A DNA stretch of 64,000 nt from the NCBI RefSeq assembly GCF_027706745.1, contig NZ_JAQFWP010000023.1, positions 22,707 to 86,706 on the forward strand. The letters run 5' to 3'. Below the pieces are notes generated by a model that saw only the letters and a program-made list of their open reading frames with translations, was not told the DNA's origin and ran no database searches. Source of the stretch: Nocardiopsis suaedae. Its GTDB lineage: Bacteria; Actinomycetota; Actinomycetes; Streptosporangiales; Streptosporangiaceae. Position 1 is the stretch's first letter. Each line of letters begins with the position of its first letter. Below are positions 16,315-24,597 of this stretch, one piece after another. The translations under genes were made by a program, and so were the position numbers.

Positions 16315-17386
16315 ACGCGTGCTCCCGGTAGGACCCGTGCATGCGCACCCGGCCCGACCCCTCCGTCACGGTCCCGGCGCGCCAGGCGGGCACGCCCCGG
16401 TCGGCCAGCAGCTCCAGCGCCGCGTCGGCGTCGGCGCCGTCGACCAGGGCCGCCATGCCCACGCCCATGTTGAAGGCGGACTCCATGTCCGCGCGCTCGA
16501 CGCCGCCCTCATCGGCGATCAGGCCGAACACCGGCTGCGGAGCCCAGGTGGAGCGGTCCACGTCGGCGTCGGCGGTGGGCGGAAGCGAGCGCTCCAGGTT
16601 GGCGGCCAGCCCGCCGCCGGTGATGTGCGCGAAGGCGTGCACCCCGACCCGCTCGGCCAGCTCCAGGCAGTCCTTGGCGTAGATGCGGGTGGGCTCCAGC
16701 AGCTCCTCGCCGAGGGTGCGGCCGAACGCGGGGACGTGCGCGCGCAGGTCCAGCCCGGCGGTGTCCACCACCCGGCGGATCAGCGAGTAGCCGTTGGAGT
16801 GCGGGCCGGAGGAGGCCATCGCGATCACGGCGTCGCCCGGGCGCACCCGGTCCGGGCCCAGGACGGCGTCGGCCTCCACCACGCCGGTGGCGGCCCCGGC
16901 CAGGTCGTACTCGCCCGGCCCCATCGCCCCCGGGTGCTCGGCGGTCTCGCCGCCGATGAGCGCGCACCCGGCCCGGGCGCAGCCCTCGGCGATGCCGCCG
17001 ACGATCTCGGCGACGCGCTCGGGGACCACCTTGCCCACGGCGATGTAGTCGGTCATGTAGAGCGGTTCGGCCCCGGCGACCACCAGGTCGTCCACCACCA
17101 TGGCCACCAGGTCCTGCCCGATGGTGCCGTGTGCGTCCAGCTCCTGGGCGAGCATCACCTTCGTGCCGACGCCGTCGGTCGAGGTGGCCAGCACCGGGGC
17201 GGTGTACTTGGACACGTCCAGCCGGAACAGCCCGGCGAAGCCGCTGGCGTCGGCCATCTGCTCGGGCCGGGCCGTGCGCGCCACGTGCCGCTTCATCAGG
17301 TCGACCGCGCGCTCTCCGGCGGCGATGTCGACGCCGGCGGCGGCGTAGGCCGACGGGGACCCGGCGGGGTCGGCGCCCTGTGCCAC
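16313..17386 (-). CDS. purM: Phosphoribosylformylglycinamidine cyclo-ligase (AIR synthetase)
   Basis: 357 aa from GTG 17386 (VAQGADPAG). Converts FGAM to AIR with ATP, step five of purine synthesis. Signatures: SAYAAAGVDI at the N-terminus, TSTDGVGTKVMLA (substrate loop), MVVDDLVVAGAEPLYMTDYIA, GCALIGGETAEHPG and SSGPHSNGYSLIRR, then HITGGGLAANLERSLP near the C-terminus. Full length for the family. It lies 75 bp after purF on the same strand and is surely co-transcribed. Confidence 0.96.
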   Translation of the reverse strand: MAQGADPAGSPSAYAAAGVDIAAGERAVDLMKRHVARTARPEQMADASGFAGLFRLDVSKYTAPVLATSTDGVGTKVMLAQELDAHGTIGQDLVAMVVDDLVVAGAEPLYMTDYIAVGKVVPERVAEIVGGIAEGCARAGCALIGGETAEHPGAMGPGEYDLAGAATGVVEADAVLGPDRVRPGDAVIAMASSGPHSNGYSLIRRVVDTAGLDLRAHVPAFGRTLGEELLEPTRIYAKDCLELAERVGVHAFAHITGGGLAANLERSLPPTADADVDRSTWAPQPVFGLIADEGGVERADMESAFNMGVGMAALVDGADADAALELLADRGVPAWRAGTVTEGSGRVRMHGSYREHA

Positions 17387-17460
17387 GGGAATACCTCTCA
17401 AGGTCGTCAACGGGGGCGGTGCGCGCCGGACCCGCCGCGGGCCCGTGCGCGGTCGGCCGC

Positions 17461-18924
17461 TCAGGCCGGCGAGCCCGCCTTGGGCGCGCCGCAGGCCTTC
17501 TCCAGCAGGTACTTGCCGCGGGAGGCCTCGTCCACCTCGATCGGGTACACCCCGTCGAAGCAGGCGCGGCAGAGCCGGTCCTTGGCCACCTCGGTGGCGG
17601 CGACCAGCTCGTCCAGGCCGATGAAGCCCAGGGAGTCGGCGCCGATCGAGGCGCGGATCTCCTCGGTGCTCAGGTTGCCCGCGATCAGCTCGGCCTTGCT
17701 GGCGAAGTCCACGCCGTAGTAGCAGGGCCACATCACCGGGGGACTGGAGATGCGCACGTGCACCTCGGCGGCCCCGGCCTCGCGCAGCATGCGCACCAGC
17801 GCGCGCTGGGTGTTCCCGCGCACGATGGAGTCGTCCACCACGACCAGGCGCTTGCCCTCGATGACGTCGCGCAGGGGGTTGAGCTTGAGGCGGATCCCGA
17901 GCTCGCGCAGGGTCTGGCTGGGCTGGATGAAGGTCCGGCCCACGTAGGAGTTCTTCACCAGCCCCTGGGCGAAGGGGATCCCGCTGCCGCGGGCGTAGCC
18001 GACCGCGGCGGGGGTGCCCGACTCGGGCACGGGGATGACCAGGTCGGCCTCGGCCGGGTGCTCCTCGGCCAGGCGGCGGCCGACCTCCACCCGGGTGGTG
18101 TTGACGTTGCGCCCGGCGATGGTGGTGTCCGGGCGGGCCAGGTAGACGTACTCGAACAGGCAGCCCTTGGGCTCGGCGGAGGCGAAGCGCATGGAGCGCA
18201 CGCCCCGCTCGTCGATGGTGAGCATCTCGCCCGGCTCGATCTCGCGCACGAAGGTGGCGCCGACGATGTCGAGCGCGGCGGTCTCGCTGGCCACGGCCCA
18301 GCCGTTGCCCAGGCGTCCCAGCACGAAGGGGCGGATGCCCTGCGGGTCGCGGGCGGCGTACAGGGTGTTCTCGTCCATGAACACCAGCGAGAACGCGCCC
18401 TGGACCGTGGGGAGCAGCTCGAGCGCCGCCTCCTCGGTGGTGCGGCCCCCGCCCTGGGCGAGCAGGTTGGTGAGCACCTCGGTGTCGGTGCTGGCGCCGA
18501 GCCGGTCGTTCGGCAGCATGGCCGCCAGCTCGGGCGTGTTGATCAGGTTGCCGTTGTGGCCCAGGGCCAGGCCGCCGTCGCGGGCCGTGTAGAACGTCGG
18601 CTGGGCGTTCTCCCACACGGGGGAGCCGGTCGTGGAGTACCGGCAGTGCCCGATCGCGAGGTGGCCCTTGAGCGACTCCAGGGTCGACTCGTCGAAGACC
18701 TGGGAGACCAGGCCCATGTCCTTGTAGACGACGATGCGCTCGCCGTCGCTCAGGGCGATGCCCGCGGACTCCTGGCCGCGGTGCTGGAGTGCGTAGAGGC
18801 CGAAATAGGTGAGCTTGCTGACTTCTTCGCCGGGTGCCCAGACACCGAACACACCGCATTCGTCCTGTGCGGGGCGCTCGAACGGGTCGAGGTCCATGCT
18901 GAGCCGGCCGTCGGGTTGCGACAC
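17461..18924 (-). CDS. purF: Amidophosphoribosyltransferase
   Basis: 487 aa, GTG start. Makes phosphoribosylamine from PRPP and glutamine, first committed step of purine synthesis. The propeptide is residues 1-22 and catalytic Cys23 lies in DECGVFG, so the protein is of the Bacillus type that is processed. The glutaminase domain has GHCRYSTTG and LGHNGNLIN; the PRTase domain has VVVDDSIVRGNT. Cysteines in GCLFEYVYLARPD, PCYYGVDF and CRACFDG match the Fe-S ligands of Bacillus-type enzymes. First gene of purF-purM. Confidence 0.97.
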   Translation of the reverse strand: MSQPDGRLSMDLDPFERPAQDECGVFGVWAPGEEVSKLTYFGLYALQHRGQESAGIALSDGERIVVYKDMGLVSQVFDESTLESLKGHLAIGHCRYSTTGSPVWENAQPTFYTARDGGLALGHNGNLINTPELAAMLPNDRLGASTDTEVLTNLLAQGGGRTTEEAALELLPTVQGAFSLVFMDENTLYAARDPQGIRPFVLGRLGNGWAVASETAALDIVGATFVREIEPGEMLTIDERGVRSMRFASAEPKGCLFEYVYLARPDTTIAGRNVNTTRVEVGRRLAEEHPAEADLVIPVPESGTPAAVGYARGSGIPFAQGLVKNSYVGRTFIQPSQTLRELGIRLKLNPLRDVIEGKRLVVVDDSIVRGNTQRALVRMLREAGAAEVHVRISSPPVMWPCYYGVDFASKAELIAGNLSTEEIRASIGADSLGFIGLDELVAATEVAKDRLCRACFDGVYPIEVDEASRGKYLLEKACGAPKAGSPA

Positions 18925-18969
18925 GCTTTCAGCTTAGTGCCTGCCTGGGCCCCACGTGCCACCCGGGGT

Positions 18970-19437
18970 TCATTCGGCGCCCCTCAGCGGCAGGAACGCC
19001 GCCAGGTCGGCGCGTTCGCCGCTGGCCGCGACCGCGTGCCCGGCGACCGCCGCGTCCCACTCCCGGAGCCCTGCGGCCAGCTCCAGCCAGGTGCGCGGGC
19101 CGGTCTCCACGACCCCCGGGGGCGTCCCTCGGGTGTGCCGCGGCCCCTCGATGACCTGGACCGCGCCGAACGGCGGCACCCGCACCTCCAGGCTGTGCCC
19201 GGGCGCCCGGGCGCTGAGCTCGTCCAGAGTGCCGCGCACGGCGGCCCGCACGGCGGCCCGCACCGGAGCCGCGCCCCGGGCGTAGGCCTCCAGCACCGCG
19301 TCCATGCAGGCCCACAAGGTGGCCTCGGGGCGGTCGGATCCGTCGTAGGGCGGCAGGCCGAGGGCGGCGCGCTGGGCGCCGAGCGCCTCGCGCAGTGCGG
19401 CCTGGCGGCGCTGGGCGGCGGTCGGGCGGGAGGGCAT
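18970..19437 (-). CDS. Sterol-carrier-like (SCP) family protein
   Basis: 155 aa. Resembles the actinobacterial sterol carrier family proteins found next to purF: a basic N-terminal helix, helical RAAVRAAVRGTLDELSARAPG, then SLEVRVPPFGAVQVIEG, RTWLELAAGLREWDAAV and a final hydrophobic strand LAAFLPL. Function unproven; likely a small lipid-binding or maturation domain. It is upstream of purF on the same strand with 45 bp between, so it may lead the pur operon. Confidence 0.7.
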   Translation of the reverse strand: MPSRPTAAQRRQAALREALGAQRAALGLPPYDGSDRPEATLWACMDAVLEAYARGAAPVRAAVRAAVRGTLDELSARAPGHSLEVRVPPFGAVQVIEGPRHTRGTPPGVVETGPRTWLELAAGLREWDAAVAGHAVAASGERADLAAFLPLRGAE

Positions 19438-19821
19438 GGGGGAAGGGTAATCGCCCTCGCCAGGGTGGTTGCCCTGTCAGCGCCCTCCCTGGAAACTGTC
19501 CAGTGGCGGAACTCGTCGCGTCGCCCCGGTGAACACCGGGCGTCCCACGAGTGGAGAGGGGGTGCCGGGCCGTGCGCACTCTGGTGTTCTCCTGTGATTC
19601 ATGTCCTGTTCGCGAATCTTCCGTTCGGGTACCGGCCGGGGGCGGGCACCGCCCCGGACCAGGTAACGGGCGAAGCGGGGCGGTTAGGATGAACCCGCAG
19701 CCGGGGAGGGTCGCCCGGCGTGCGATCCGCGAACGTGCCCGTGCCGACAGTGCGACCAATTTGTCCGAATGATCCCCGTACCATCCCTACGGACGACCCA
19801 CCCGCACTTCGGGAGTCAAAT
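19438..19821. other. Divergent intergenic region upstream of the SCP-like and DUF47 genes
   Basis: 384 bp with no convincing gene. A single GTTCACC-like heptamer (reverse strand, near 19525-19531) lacks the second 11-bp repeat needed for a PHO box. I see no clear promoter for the DUF47 gene. Confidence 0.4.
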
Positions 19822-20439
19822 GTGCGCCTGCGCCTGACACCGCGTGATGACAGCTACTACGAGATGTTCGCCGACTCCGCGAACAACCTGGTCATCGGGG
19901 CGCGGCTGCTGGCCGAGCTGATCGGCGACGGTGGCGACCGCGACGCGATCGGCGAGAAGATGCGCGCCTGCGAGCACGCCGGGGATGAGCGCACCCACGC
20001 CATCATGCGGCGGCTCAACGGCCGCTCCGCCACGCCCTTCGACCGGGAGGACATCTACAAGCTCGCCTCGTCGCTGGACGACGTGATGGACGCGATGGAC
20101 GCCGCGGTCGACCTGATCGGCCTGTACCGGCTGGAGCGGCTGCCCAAGGGCATCATCGACCAGGTCGAGGTGCTGGAGCGGGCGGCGGAGCTGACCGCCG
20201 AGGCGATGCCCCGGCTGCGCACCATGAAGGACCTGGCGCGCTACTGGATCGAGATCAACCAGCTGGAGAACCAGGCCGACCAGATCTACCGGCGGCTCCT
20301 GGCGCACCTGTTCGACGGCGGATACGACGCGCTGACGGTGATGAAGCTCAAGGACGTGGTGGAGGAGCTGGAGGCCGCCGCCGACGCCTTCGAGCACGTG
20401 GCCAACACGGTGGAGACCATCGCGGTCAAGAAGTCCTGA
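19822..20439 (+). CDS. DUF47 (PhoU-like, YkaA) phosphate-associated protein
   Basis: 205 aa from GTG 19822 (VRLRLTPRDDSYYEMFADSA), the standard N-terminus of the family. All-helical, with PhoU-like metal-binding acidic motifs: ACEHAGDERTH, DREDIYKLASSLDDVMDAMD, INQLENQADQIYRRLL and LKDVVEELEAAADAFEHVANTVE. These proteins usually pair with a Pit low-affinity phosphate transporter immediately downstream and modulate it. Here no pit gene follows; the pstSCAB operon is about 1 kb away on the other strand. Confidence 0.9.
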   Translation: MRLRLTPRDDSYYEMFADSANNLVIGARLLAELIGDGGDRDAIGEKMRACEHAGDERTHAIMRRLNGRSATPFDREDIYKLASSLDDVMDAMDAAVDLIGLYRLERLPKGIIDQVEVLERAAELTAEAMPRLRTMKDLARYWIEINQLENQADQIYRRLLAHLFDGGYDALTVMKLKDVVEELEAAADAFEHVANTVETIAVKKS

Positions 20440-20464
20440 CCCCTCCCGGGGCCGACGACGGAGT

Positions 20465-20516
20465 GCGGCCCGCGCCGCGCGGACGCTCCCACAGGTCCAC
20501 GCGCGGCGCGGGCCGC
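20465..20516. terminator. Convergent terminator hairpin
   Basis: Perfect 17-bp GC-only arms (20465-20481, 20500-20516) with an 18-nt loop, between the convergent DUF47 and inhibitor genes. Confidence 0.7.
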
Positions 20517-20642
20517 GTGTCCCGCCGTACGGCCCGCACCCCGTGCGGCGGGACGGGACCGCCTCGGCGCCATCCCCGCGGCCCCGGGGAGTGGGGCGCG
20601 GTCGTCCGGTGGCGGCGCCCGGCGGTCCGGCTCTGCTGCGCG

Positions 20643-20975
20643 CTATCCGACCTGCGGAGCGCGCGAGACGATCAGTGGTGCGGGATCCTCGCCTAGGTAG
20701 AAGACGCGGACCCGGTCGCACCGGAAGTCCATGGTCACGTACGAGCCCTCCGGCAGGAGGACGGCGTTCACGCGGGGGTTCTCCCGCTCGATCACGCGCT
20801 CGGCCGTGTGGGCGTCGGCGCCCGTCAGCTCGGGCCAGGACTGCTCGCCCTGGCACTGGACGGCGCCGGAGGGATCGCCGGCTCCGGCCTCGGCGGCCCC
20901 GGCGGTGGCCGGGAAGAGCGCCGTGAAGGCGGTCGCGCAGGCGAGGACGGAACCCGCGAGGATAACGCGGTTCAT
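20643..20975 (-). CDS. Secreted potato inhibitor I-type (CI-2/eglin-like) serine protease inhibitor
   Basis: 110 aa from ATG 20975 (MNRVILAGSV). Signal peptide about 1-28 (cleavage near TAGA-AE). The mature part tracks barley CI-2 and eglin c closely: SWPELTG at the start, ERVIERENP in the helix, AVLLPEGSYVTMDF (binding loop), RCDRVRVF and the final PQVG. By alignment P1 is Met82 and P1' Asp83. Cys41 and Cys86 are placed as in the one-disulfide plant members. The scissile-loop-supporting Arg residues (R85, R88, R90) are present. MEROPS family I13 is best known from plants and leech; a target such as a subtilisin-like protease is inferred. The alternative, an I78 inhibitor, fits less well because of the WPEL and C-terminal PxVG motifs. 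Confidence 0.8.
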   Translation of the reverse strand: MNRVILAGSVLACATAFTALFPATAGAAEAGAGDPSGAVQCQGEQSWPELTGADAHTAERVIERENPRVNAVLLPEGSYVTMDFRCDRVRVFYLGEDPAPLIVSRAPQVG

Positions 20976-21421
20976 TGGTGTTCCCTTCCAACTTGTGATT
21001 GCGAGGAACACTGCAGAATGTAGCAACGAATGGCCGTGTTCGCATTACGGCCCGATTACGCGCCCGCCGGCCGGTGTGCGTGCATTGAAATCCGGTAAAG
21101 ATGGCAGGTGGCGGGCGTGCGTGCCGTCATTGTCTACCGTATGGCGCCCGGATCGTTGAATGTCGCACTAAATTATCGGGCGGTCGCGGTCCGTGAACAA
21201 CCTGGTCAGGGCGGTGTGCTGGGTGAGGGTGCGCCCGCGGTGGCCGGCGGTGCGATGGGTGTGTCCTTCTTCACACTCCGTGCCGACGGTGTTCCGAACC
21301 GGAGTTCCGGGGCTGTGAAGTGGGGATGTTTTCTCCGAGTGGGGCCGGGGAAGATATCCCCGCCCTATTTCGCCTGGGTAACGCATTCACGCGGACGGGA
21401 TCCCGCCGGTTCCGGAATGAG
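20976..21421. other. Intergenic region between inhibitor and pstB
   Basis: About 450 bp, less GC-rich than the surroundings in places. It must hold the inhibitor promoter. A 72-codon frame at 21168-21386 on the minus strand shows no coding character. No repeat stands out. Confidence 0.4.
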
Positions 21422-21455
21422 AAAAGGGCGGCGGGGGCTCGGCCCCCGCCGCCCT
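21422..21455 (-). terminator. Rho-independent terminator after pstB
   Basis: 14-bp perfect stem (AGGGCGGCGGGGGC arm) with a 3-nt loop, followed on the minus strand by TTTT. It closes the pst operon. Confidence 0.85.
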
Positions 21456-21472
21456 CGCCGGGCGCCCGGTGC

Positions 21473-22252
21473 TCAGCCGAAGCGGCCGGTGATGTAGTTC
21501 TCGGTCTCCTGCTCGTCCGGCTTGGTGAAGATCTTGTTGGTCTCGCCCATCTCGATCAGCCTGCCGGGCTTGCCGGTGCCGGCCAGGTTGAAGAACGCCG
21601 TCCGGTCGCTCACCCGCGCCGCCTGCTGCATGTTGTGGGTGACGATGACGATCGTGTACTCCTCCTTGAGCTTGTGGATGAGGTCCTCGATCGCCAGCGT
21701 GGAGATGGGGTCCAGGGCCGAGCAGGGCTCGTCCATGAGCAGCACGCTGGGCTCCACCGCGGTGGCCCGGGCGATGCACAGCCGCTGCTGCTGGCCGCCG
21801 GACAGGCCCGCCCCGGGCTTGCCGAGCCGGTCCTTGACCTCCTCCCAGAGGTTGGCCCCGCGCAGCGAGCGCTCCACCAGGTCGTCGGCGGCGGACTTGC
21901 CCATGCGCTTGTTGTTGAGCTTGGCCCCGGCGATCACGTTGTCGTAGATGGACATGGTGGGGAAGGGGTTGGCCTTCTGGAAGACCATGCCCACCTCGCG
22001 CCGGACCTCGACCGGGTCCACGTCGGCGCCGTAGATGTCCATGTCGTCGAGCATCACCTTGCCGTCGACGCGCGCGTTGGGGGTGACCTCGTGCATGCGG
22101 TTGAGGGTGCGCAGGAACGTCGACTTGCCGCAGCCCGACGACCCGATGAAGGCCGTCACCGACCGGGGCTCGATGGTCATGGAGACGTCCTCGACCGCGA
22201 GGAAGTCGCCGTAGTAGACGTGCAGACCGGAGACGTCGATTCGTTTGGCCAC
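21473..22252 (-). CDS. pstB: Phosphate ABC transporter ATP-binding protein
   Basis: 259 aa. ABC ATPase of the PstB family: [21 protein letters not shown] (Walker A), [18 protein letters not shown] (Q-loop, a PstB hallmark), [14 protein letters not shown] (signature), [16 protein letters not shown] (Walker B) and [21 protein letters not shown] (H-loop). Drives high-affinity phosphate import. Last gene of pstSCAB. Confidence 0.97.
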   Translation of the reverse strand: MAKRIDVSGLHVYYGDFLAVEDVSMTIEPRSVTAFIGSSGCGKSTFLRTLNRMHEVTPNARVDGKVMLDDMDIYGADVDPVEVRREVGMVFQKANPFPTMSIYDNVIAGAKLNNKRMGKSAADDLVERSLRGANLWEEVKDRLGKPGAGLSGGQQQRLCIARATAVEPSVLLMDEPCSALDPISTLAIEDLIHKLKEEYTIVIVTHNMQQAARVSDRTAFFNLAGTGKPGRLIEMGETNKIFTKPDEQETENYITGRFG

Positions 22253-22301
22253 TGGTAGTCCTCAGGTGTCTCTAGCGGGTGTCGGTGGGTCGTCGTGCCG
22301 G

Positions 22302-23393
22302 TCAGCGGCCGAGTTTGGGTGCGAACAGCCGGGAGATCAGGCGCGCGGCCAGGAACAGCAGCATGACGATGGCGATCAGCGTCAGCGCCGCGGCCCAGGC
22401 GCGCTCCATGTTGACCGCCCCTCCCATGCGCACCTGCGAGTAGATGAACACCGGCAGGCTCATCATCTGCCCGTTGAACAGGTTCCAGTTGATCGCCACC
22501 GCCGAGGACCCGGCGGTGAGCACCAGGGGTGCCGTCTCCCCGATAACACGGGCCAGGGCCAGCATGATTCCCGTGGTCAGACCGGCCACGGCGGTGGGCA
22601 GGACCACCTTCACGATGGTCAGCCACTTGGGCACGCCCAGCGCGTAGGAGGCCTCCCGCAGCTCCTGCGGCACCAGCCGCAGCATCTCCTCGCTGGAGCG
22701 CACCACCACCGGGATCATCAGCACCGACAGCGCGACGGCGCCGGCCGCGCCGTTGGTCTCCCCGGGGCCGAAGAGCGCCATCCACAGCGCGACCACGAAC
22801 AGGCCGGCCACGATGGAGGGGATGCCGGTCATCACGTCCACGAAGAAGGTGATCGCCTTGGCGAGCCTGCCCCGCCCGTACTCCACCAGGTAGATCGCGG
22901 TGAACAGGCCGATCGGGATGGAGATCAGCGCCGCCAGCCCGGTGATGGCCACGGTGCCGACGATGGCGTGGTAGACGCCCCCGGCGTCCATGCTCGGCGT
23001 CACGCCGTTCATGGAGACGGTGAGGAAGTAGCCGTCGAGCCGGGTGATCCCCTCCAGCACCACGGTGGCCAGCAGCGACACCAGCGGCAGCATGGCGGTG
23101 CCGAAGCAGATGTAGACCACCGCGGTGACCAGGCGGTCCTTGGCCTTGCGGGAGTTCTCCACGGTGGCCGAGGCGGCGCCGACCACCACGGCGTACAGCG
23201 CGGCGGTGATCAGCCCGGCGGTCACCAGGTGGAAGGAGCCGAGGGCGAACAGGGCGCCGGAGGCGACGAGCGCGCTGACCGCCAGCACCGCGGGGGGAGC
23301 GTAGCGCGGCAGCGAGCCGCCGCGGATCGAGCGCTGGGCCTGCGGCCCGTCACCGGCCGAGCCGGTGGACTGCGGTCGGGTCGTGGTGGTCAT
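22302..23393 (-). CDS. pstA: Phosphate ABC transporter permease PstA
   Basis: 363 aa; its ATG follows the TAA of pstC with no gap. The N-terminus has two to three extra hydrophobic segments (ALVASGALFALGSFHLVTAG and following), giving a longer protein than E. coli PstA, as is usual in actinobacteria. The permease core has IVAGLFVVALWMALFG and the EAA-type loop QELREASYALGVPKW plus ALARVIGETAPL, the PstA/PstC signature. Confidence 0.95.
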   Translation of the reverse strand: MTTTTRPQSTGSAGDGPQAQRSIRGGSLPRYAPPAVLAVSALVASGALFALGSFHLVTAGLITAALYAVVVGAASATVENSRKAKDRLVTAVVYICFGTAMLPLVSLLATVVLEGITRLDGYFLTVSMNGVTPSMDAGGVYHAIVGTVAITGLAALISIPIGLFTAIYLVEYGRGRLAKAITFFVDVMTGIPSIVAGLFVVALWMALFGPGETNGAAGAVALSVLMIPVVVRSSEEMLRLVPQELREASYALGVPKWLTIVKVVLPTAVAGLTTGIMLALARVIGETAPLVLTAGSSAVAINWNLFNGQMMSLPVFIYSQVRMGGAVNMERAWAAALTLIAIVMLLFLAARLISRLFAPKLGR

Positions 23394-24359
23394 TTAGGAG
23401 AACTCCTTGCGCCGCGCGACGACGAACCGGGCGCCCATGTTGACGACCAGGGTGATGGCGAACAGCACCAGGCCCGCGGCGATCAGGGCGGAGACGCCGT
23501 ACCCGGTGGCCTCGGGGTACTGCAGCGCGATGTGCGCCGCGATGGTCTGGTTGCCGCTCTGCAGCAGGAACGGCGAGATCACCAGCGCAGGGGAGAGGAT
23601 CATGGCCACCGCCATGGTCTCGCCCAGGGCGCGGCCCAGGCCCAGCATGGCGCCGCCGATGACGCCGGGGCGGCCGAAGGGCAGCACCGCCATGCGGATC
23701 ATCTCCCAGCGGGTGGCGCCCATCGCCAGGGCGGCCTCCTGGTGCCCCTGGGGGACCTGCTTGAACACGTCGCGCGACATGGCGGTGATGATCGGCAGGA
23801 TCATCACCGCGAGCACGATGCCGGCGCTGAGCATCGTGCGGCCGGTGGTCGAGACCGGCCCGGCGAACAGCGGGATCCAGCCCAGGTAGGTGTTGAGCCC
23901 GTCGTAGAAGCCCTGGAGCTCGAAGACGAGGTAGCCGATGCCCCACAGGCCGTAGACCACGCTGGGGATGGCCGCCAGCAGGTCGACCATGTACCCCAGG
24001 ACGGCGGCGATGCGGCGCGGCGCGTAGTAGACGATGAACAGCGCGATGCCGATCGCGACCGGGGTGGCGATCACCAGCGCGATGGTCGCCGCCAGCACCG
24101 TGCCGAAGGCCAGTGCCGCGACACCGAAGGCCGGGTTCTCACGGGTGTTGGCTTCCCAGGACTCGGTGGTGAAGAAGTTGGCGGTGTTGGCGGCCAACGA
24201 GTCGGAGGACTGGATGATCAGGAAGGCCGCCACCCCCGCCAGGATCGCCAGGATCAGGATCCCCGACCCGCGGGCGGTATTGGCGAAGACGACGTCGCCG
24301 ACACGGCGCTTGCCCCGGTTCTGCGGGGGCGCCGTCGCTGACGGGTCCGTGGTGGTCAT
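23394..24359 (-). CDS. pstC: Phosphate ABC transporter permease PstC
   Basis: 321 aa. Six-helix permease: GSGILILAILAGVAAFLII, the loop with LAANTANFFTTESWE, PSVVYGLWGI, the EAA-type loop GHQEAALAMGATRWEM and GLGRALGETMAVAMIL. Follows pstS after a 238-bp gap that holds no obvious terminator, so a lower-level read-through or a second promoter is likely. Confidence 0.95.
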   Translation of the reverse strand: MTTTDPSATAPPQNRGKRRVGDVVFANTARGSGILILAILAGVAAFLIIQSSDSLAANTANFFTTESWEANTRENPAFGVAALAFGTVLAATIALVIATPVAIGIALFIVYYAPRRIAAVLGYMVDLLAAIPSVVYGLWGIGYLVFELQGFYDGLNTYLGWIPLFAGPVSTTGRTMLSAGIVLAVMILPIITAMSRDVFKQVPQGHQEAALAMGATRWEMIRMAVLPFGRPGVIGGAMLGLGRALGETMAVAMILSPALVISPFLLQSGNQTIAAHIALQYPEATGYGVSALIAAGLVLFAITLVVNMGARFVVARRKEFS

Positions 24360-24597
24360 GTGAGACTCCGGTCGAAATGGGTCACGGTCCGCCCCCGGGC
24401 GAACATGGGTTGTCCTCGGTACATGCCATGACAGGGCCGACTACATTCTGGGGTGCCGCCGGGGGCGCTTCGACCACATCCCGACGCGGCGCGCCGCACA
24501 CCCGTGCGGACCGGATCGGTGGGTACGCGCACGCCAAGGGCGGGGACGGCGCCGGTGCGGCGCCCTCCCCACCCTGAGGCGGCCCTGCTCTGCGGAA

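Noticed and set aside
19520..19535. PHO box upstream of the DUF47 gene
   Set aside because: Only one GTTCACC unit on the reverse strand, with no second repeat 11 bp away.
17131..19692. An 853-codon plus-strand frame across purM and purF
   Set aside because: Shadow of well-identified minus-strand genes.
19551..19772. A 73-codon frame before the DUF47 gene
   Set aside because: Composition not protein-like and no start context; treated as intergenic.
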